Source: Rhodoluna sp.
Lineage (GTDB): Bacteria; Actinomycetota; Actinomycetes; Actinomycetales; Microbacteriaceae
Assembly: GCA_024641095.1 (NCBI GenBank)
Contig: JAHEDR010000001.1
Location: 384,387 to 448,386 of the forward strand
Reading direction: 5' to 3'
Length of the DNA stretch: 64,000 nt
Positions 58,438 to 64,000 of the stretch are shown in pieces (positions within the stretch are counted from its first letter, which is position 1; each line of letters begins with the position of its first letter). Position numbers and translations under genes: made by a program. The notes below the pieces were generated by a model. That model made no database searches. It was not told the DNA's origin and was given only the letters and a program-made list of their open reading frames with translations.

Positions 58438-59157
58438 TTGACAGTCGTTCACAGGTTTAGCGACGGTGCATCAGTTGCTAAAAACGCTGCCGAGAAACTA
58501 ATCAAAGATTTGAAAGCACTTCTTGCTGCCAAGCCTGAAGTTCACCTAATGCTTACCGGCGGAACCGTTGGCATAGCAACTCTTGCCGAGTTAGGCGATC
58601 ACCCAAGCAAAACCACTGTTGATTTTGAACGTGTGCACTTTTGGTGGGGCGACGAGCGATACGTTGCTAGCGATCACGCAGATCGCAATGCGCTTCAAGC
58701 ACGAAACGCGCTGCTTCGAAAAATCAAACTTGATGAATCAAAAGTTCACGAGTTTCCGGCAGCCGATTCTGGTTTGTCCCTGAACGAAGCAGCAAAACAG
58801 TTTGCCGATCACGTAGCGCTTGTTCAGCCGCACTTTGACATCGTGTTACTGGGAATGGGTCCAGACGGTCACATCGGGAGTCTATTTCCGGGCAAGGCTG
58901 CCCCAGCTCCAGGCGTTCAAATTATTGCCGAGCACGATTCTCCAAAACCACCACCACAGCGATTGAGCTTCACCTACGAGGCGCTCAATGCGGCCGATGA
59001 GATTTGGTTTGTGGTTGCCGGTGCAGATAAACAAGATGCGGTATCTGTTGCCATGGGCGAAACACCTGAGGATTTACCGGTAGGAAGAGTTCACGGAACC
59101 GTGGAGACTCACTGGTTTATTGATTCAACTGCCGGCACAAAAGTGTTCGGCTGTTAG
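58438..59157 (+). CDS. pgl: 6-phosphogluconolactonase
   Basis: LTGGTVGIATLAEL, FWWGDERYVASDHADRN, LGMGPDGHIGSLFPG; TTG start. Confidence 0.94.
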   Translation: MTVVHRFSDGASVAKNAAEKLIKDLKALLAAKPEVHLMLTGGTVGIATLAELGDHPSKTTVDFERVHFWWGDERYVASDHADRNALQARNALLRKIKLDESKVHEFPAADSGLSLNEAAKQFADHVALVQPHFDIVLLGMGPDGHIGSLFPGKAAPAPGVQIIAEHDSPKPPPQRLSFTYEALNAADEIWFVVAGADKQDAVSVAMGETPEDLPVGRVHGTVETHWFIDSTAGTKVFGC

Positions 59158-59160
59158 GCG

Positions 59161-59751
59161 CTACTTCTTTTTAGTAGTTTTTGCCGCTGGCTTCGCTGCT
59201 GCCTTAGTAGCAGGTTTTGCGGCTGATTTTGCTGGTGACTTTGCAACAGATTTTGGTTCAGCTTTTTTGGCTGCAGGTGCTTTTGCCGCAGGCTTAACTT
59301 CTTTAGCCACAGGTTTCTTAGCTTCCTTAGCGGCTGCGCTTGCCTTCTTAGTCGCGGCCTTCGCGGCATCTTTTGCTGCTTGCTTTGCTTCTTCAGCCAA
59401 ACGTATGCGACGCTCACGAACCGCAGCAACAGCCTCTTCTAGAAGTTCCTTGGCCTCGGCCTCGGTTCTGCGCTCCTTAACGTAGGCAAGGTGAGTCTTG
59501 TATGGCTCGTGCTTGGCAATTACTGGTGGGTTTGCTTTATCTTGACCGGCTGGTAGACCACAATTTGGGCAGTCAATAAGTTCAGGAATTTCAGCTGGGT
59601 CTACGTTTGCCGCATACTGTGGGCTGTATTCGTGACCGGCTGAACAGTAGTAGCTGACGGTGATTCGCTCGGCTTTGAAACCGCGATCTTGCTCCCCCAT
59701 AGGTCCTGCGCCAACGCGCGAACCTCGGATTGCAGCTCCCCCAGTACTCAT
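59161..59751 (-). CDS. RbpA-like Zn-ribbon protein with Lys/Ala/Pro-rich C-terminal tail
   Basis: AIRGSRVGAGPMGEQDRG, CSAGH...CPNCGLPAGQD, EPYKTHLAYVKERRTEAEA; AKP/AAK-repeat tail from about aa 120. Confidence 0.85.
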   Translation of the reverse strand: MSTGGAAIRGSRVGAGPMGEQDRGFKAERITVSYYCSAGHEYSPQYAANVDPAEIPELIDCPNCGLPAGQDKANPPVIAKHEPYKTHLAYVKERRTEAEAKELLEEAVAAVRERRIRLAEEAKQAAKDAAKAATKKASAAAKEAKKPVAKEVKPAAKAPAAKKAEPKSVAKSPAKSAAKPATKAAAKPAAKTTKKK

Positions 59752-59776
59752 GCTTTCCTTTTAGTGAACCTTGGTT

Positions 59777-60028
59777 TTAGGCCACTAGATCGAAACGGTT
59801 GAACAGTCCAAGAGTGATGATTACCACTACCCAAACGACTCCAAGAATGATTGTGATGCGGTTTAGGTTTCGTTCTGCAACACCCGATGAAGCCATAGTG
59901 CTGCTAACACCGCCACCAAACATGTCTGATAGACCGCCGCCGCGACCCTTGTGAAGCAAAATCATAAGAGTCAGCAAAAGGCTGGTGATTGCTAGTAGCA
60001 CGTGAAGTGCGATCTGTAGCGCTGCCAT
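59777..60028 (-). CDS. secG: Preprotein translocase subunit SecG
   Basis: LMILLHKGRGGGLSDMFGGGVSSTMASSGVAERNLNRIT. Confidence 0.95.
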   Translation of the reverse strand: MAALQIALHVLLAITSLLLTLMILLHKGRGGGLSDMFGGGVSSTMASSGVAERNLNRITIILGVVWVVVIITLGLFNRFDLVA

Positions 60029-60062
60029 GGTTTTAAGTCCTTTAAATTAGGGTTCTACGAAA

Positions 60063-60845
60063 TTATAGAGCGATGTGCTTCTGGAAACGAGCAATACCGC
60101 TGAACTCCTCGGCATCCAGGCTGGCTCCACCAACCAAAACACCGTCTACTTCAGGGCTACGCAGGAATCCTGCTACGTTGTTGGCCTTGACCGAACCGCC
60201 GTAGAGAATGCGGGTGGCATCGGCAATTTCAGGGCCGTGCTCGGCTGCAATAGCCTCACGAATCTTGCCACAAACGGCAGCAGCCTCTTCTGGAGTGGCA
60301 ACCTTGCCGGTGCCAATTGCCCAAACAGGCTCGTAGGCAATAACGAAGTCGCCAATCTTGTCGTGGCCAGCTAGGGCCGCGAGGGTCTGGCGAACCGGAA
60401 CCGCACTCTGGCCCTCGGTCTCTAGTTCTTCAAGGGTTTCACCAACGCAAATAACCGGAACAATTCCGTGGCGGAATGCAGCGGCAGTCTTTGCCTGAAC
60501 GGTCTCGTCGTCTTCGCTGTGGTAGGTGCGACGCTCGCTGTGACCGATCAACACGTACTTAACTTCAAGTTTCTTAAGAAAAGCACCCGATACTTCACCG
60601 GTGTAGGCACCTGAGTCAAACTTTGAAAGGTCTTGTGCGCCAAGGCCAAGCTCTAGCTTGTCGGCATCCATAAGTGTTTGCACGCTACGGATATCGGTGA
60701 ATGGTGGAAACACAACTACTTCGCAGCCGTTGTAGTCGTGAGCAGCATCACGCAAAGTCCATGAAAGTTTCTGCACCAAGGCAATTGCCTGCTGGTGATC
60801 CAGGTTCATTTTCCAGTTACCAGCAATTAGCGGAATGCGTGCCAT
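60063..60845 (-). CDS. tpiA: Triose-phosphate isomerase
   Basis: IAGNWKMNLDH, VLIGHSERR, AYEPVWAIGTGKVA. Confidence 0.97.
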   Translation of the reverse strand: MARIPLIAGNWKMNLDHQQAIALVQKLSWTLRDAAHDYNGCEVVVFPPFTDIRSVQTLMDADKLELGLGAQDLSKFDSGAYTGEVSGAFLKKLEVKYVLIGHSERRTYHSEDDETVQAKTAAAFRHGIVPVICVGETLEELETEGQSAVPVRQTLAALAGHDKIGDFVIAYEPVWAIGTGKVATPEEAAAVCGKIREAIAAEHGPEIADATRILYGGSVKANNVAGFLRSPEVDGVLVGGASLDAEEFSGIARFQKHIAL

Positions 60846-60877
60846 CAGAGAATCCTTTATTGGTGTGATTTAGGTGA

Positions 60878-62080
60878 TTAGTTAAGAATGTCTAGACCTG
60901 GAAGAGTCTTGCCTTCAAGGAACTCAAGGCTTGCTCCACCACCGGTTGAGATGTGACCAAACTGGTTGTCTTCGAAGCCAAGAATTCTTACTGCGGCAGC
61001 TGAATCTCCGCCGCCAACAACGCTGAGGCCCTGAACTTCGGTAAGTGCCTTAGCAACAGCACGCGTGCCGTTTGCAAACTTATCGATCTCGAATACACCC
61101 ATTGGGCCATTCCAGAAAACAGTCTTCGCTGATGCGATTTCGGTAGCGAATCGAGCAGCCGATTCCGGACCAATGTCCAAGCCAAGACCCTTGTCGCCGA
61201 ATGGGCTTGATTCAATTGCGTCGGCTGCGGTGATTGCAACTTCTGCATCCGCACCAAACTTTGAAGCAACCACGATATCGGTTGGCAAAATAACCTCAAC
61301 GCCAAGTTCTTCGGCGCGCTTTAGGTATTCCTTGCAGGTGTCAATCTGGTCAACCTCAAGAAGAGAAGAACCCACCTTGTGGCCCTGAGCCGCAAGAAAG
61401 GTGAACACCATTCCGCCACCAACCAGAAGTTTGTTCACAGTTGGAAGCAGGTGGTCAATCACGCCTAGCTTGTCGGAAACTTTTGAACCACCAAGTACTA
61501 CCGCGTAAGGTCGCTGCGGAGTGCTGGTTAGTTGAGTAAGAACTTCAAGTTCTTTTTCGATTAGAAGGCCACAGGCAGATGGCAACGCCTTTGCAAGTTC
61601 GTAAACCGATGCCTGCTTGCGGTGAACAACACCAAAGCCGTCGCTCACGAAGAAATCGCCGAACTCTGCGAGCTTGGCTGCAAATGCTTCGCGCTCAGCT
61701 GCATCCTTGCTGGTTTCGCCAGCGTTGAAACGAAGGTTTTCTAGAACAACTACCCCGCCGCGTGCCAAGGCTTTAACAGCGCCCTGTGCTTCGCTGCCTA
61801 CGGTGTCTGAAGCAAAGAAGACTGGCTGTCCAAGTAGCTCACCCAAACGCAGCGCTGCTGGTTCAAGTGAGTACTTGGCATCCGGCGCACCCTCTGGGCG
61901 GCCAAGGTGTGAAATAACTACTACCTTGGCGCCCTGGTCGACCAGGTACTTGATGGTTGGCACAGAAGCAACGATGCGACCGTCATCAGTGATGCGGGTT
62001 CCATCAAGTGGAACGTTCAAGTCGCAGCGGATTACTACCCGCTTTCCGTCAAGATTTGGCAGGTCGGAGAGTTTACGCAT
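60878..62080 (-). CDS. pgk: Phosphoglycerate kinase
   Basis: RVVIRCDLNVPLDG, HLGRPEG, VVLGGSKVSDK, VVGGGDSAAAV. Confidence 0.97.
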   Translation of the reverse strand: MRKLSDLPNLDGKRVVIRCDLNVPLDGTRITDDGRIVASVPTIKYLVDQGAKVVVISHLGRPEGAPDAKYSLEPAALRLGELLGQPVFFASDTVGSEAQGAVKALARGGVVVLENLRFNAGETSKDAAEREAFAAKLAEFGDFFVSDGFGVVHRKQASVYELAKALPSACGLLIEKELEVLTQLTSTPQRPYAVVLGGSKVSDKLGVIDHLLPTVNKLLVGGGMVFTFLAAQGHKVGSSLLEVDQIDTCKEYLKRAEELGVEVILPTDIVVASKFGADAEVAITAADAIESSPFGDKGLGLDIGPESAARFATEIASAKTVFWNGPMGVFEIDKFANGTRAVAKALTEVQGLSVVGGGDSAAAVRILGFEDNQFGHISTGGGASLEFLEGKTLPGLDILN

Positions 62081-62100
62081 TTAGTTTTCTTTGGTTTGAA

Positions 62101-63111
<1,011 letters not shown>

Positions 63112-63132
63112 TTAGTTCTCCAAGAGGTTAGG

Positions 63133-63189
63133 GCGTCGCAAAACGACGCATTTTGGGGGTTATTTTTGTGCTATTTGCCACGCGTCGTT
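63133..63189 (-). promoter_or_regulatory. Mutually exclusive pairing segments in the gap leader
   Basis: 63144-63149 pairs with 63133-63138 (6 bp); 63142-63149 pairs with 63182-63189 (8 bp). Confidence 0.4.
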
Positions 63190-63206
63190 GGGTGGAAAAA
63201 CCTTTA

Positions 63207-63830
63207 TCAGACTAGCAGTAGACCACTTGTCTTGCTGCGAGCCGCCTCAAAACGAGCCTGAACGTCGGCCCAATTAATGATGTTCCAGAAGGCCTTGACG
63301 TAGTCACCCTTTACGTTCTGATAGTCCAGGTAGAAGGCGTGCTCCCACATGTCCAGCATTAGCAATGGAACGCTGGCCGGCACCACGTTTCCCTGCTGGT
63401 CATACAGCTGCTCAATGATTAGGCGCTGGCCAAGGGTGTCCCAGGCCAGGAATGCCCAGCCAGAGCCCTGAATACCCATTGCCGCGGCGTTGAAGTGGCC
63501 CTGAAAGGCCTCAAATGAGCCAAAGTACTCGTTGATAGCCGCAGCCAGCTCGCCCTGTGGGCGGTCGCTGTTGGCTGGAGCCAGGTTGTTCCAGAAAATC
63601 GAGTGATTTACGTGGCCGCCTAGGTGGAAAGCCAGGTCTTTTTGAAGCTTATTGACCCAGGTGAAGTCATTCTTGGCGCGAGCCTCTTCCAAAAGGTCCA
63701 AAGTTGCGTTTGCGCCGGCAACATAGGCTGCGTGGTGCTTTGAGTGATGCAATTCCATGATCCTGGCTGAAATGCTTGGCTCTAGGGCCGCGTAGTCGTA
63801 TGAAAGCTCTGGAAGTACGTACTTGCTCAT
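63207..63830 (-). CDS. Superoxide dismutase, Fe/Mn family
   Basis: [47 protein letters not shown]. Confidence 0.96.
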   Translation of the reverse strand: MSKYVLPELSYDYAALEPSISARIMELHHSKHHAAYVAGANATLDLLEEARAKNDFTWVNKLQKDLAFHLGGHVNHSIFWNNLAPANSDRPQGELAAAINEYFGSFEAFQGHFNAAAMGIQGSGWAFLAWDTLGQRLIIEQLYDQQGNVVPASVPLLMLDMWEHAFYLDYQNVKGDYVKAFWNIINWADVQARFEAARSKTSGLLLV

Positions 63831-63898
63831 GATTTGCTCCTGTTTGGGTTGTAAAAAGACTAACTCTCAGCGGTCAATATTTATGCCGAAATTGACGG

Positions 63899-64000
63899 TT
63901 ATTCGTCTAGATCTTCAGGCAAAAAGGCGTCTGTGGCCGGAATTCCCAGCTCCTCGGCCTTCTTATCTGCCATTGCCAGCAATCTGCGAATTCGGCCTGC
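63899..64000 (-). CDS. C-terminal fragment of a WhiA-like sporulation regulator (truncated by window end)
   Basis: [32 protein letters not shown]; WhiA-like C-terminus, and whiA lies near gap in Actinobacteria. Confidence 0.6.
   Translation of the reverse strand, partial: AGRIRRLLAMADKKAEELGIPATDAFLPEDLDE

Noticed and set aside
59120-59485. 121-aa plus-strand ORF rich in A/F/G/L that looks like a membrane protein
   Set aside because: It is the antisense of the Lys/Ala-rich tail of the RbpA-like gene; AAG/GCN codons read backwards give F/L/A/G. It also overlaps the pgl end and has no ribosome site.

Overview
The window is a compact, housekeeping-dense actinobacterial chromosome segment. Gene content and synteny point to Microbacteriaceae, probably a streamlined freshwater lineage (inferred, not tested by search). 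It carries the aa3/bc1 respiratory genes (ctaCDF, qcrCAB, ctaE, ctaA, ctaB, SURF1), trpD, rbpA with lnt/ppm, a helY-tatC-tatA-pafC-pafB block, metH/metF, glgA(glgM)/glgC, bioY, a SUF Fe-S operon, a tkt-tal-pgi-zwf-opcA-pgl operon, a gap-pgk-tpi-secG-rbpA-like operon, sod, and one tRNA-Leu(GAG). I found no CRISPR array, IS element, prophage or rRNA. The main non-coding results are: (1) a 28-bp sequence at 9908-9935 with the architecture of a XerCD dif site, in a convergent intergenic gap, which suggests the replication terminus; (2) a recurring TANNNT-N6/7-ATG arrangement before about ten genes, suggesting leaderless transcription; (3) a 12-bp direct repeat flanking the putative bioY -10; (4) mutually exclusive hairpins in the gap leader. 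Protein-level results include an RbpA-like Zn-ribbon protein with a histone-H1-like Lys/Ala/Pro tail, a PafBC locus without Pup-proteasome genes, a stand-alone TipAS-domain protein, and a tatA gene missing from the ORF track. I did not find a convincing new multi-gene system.
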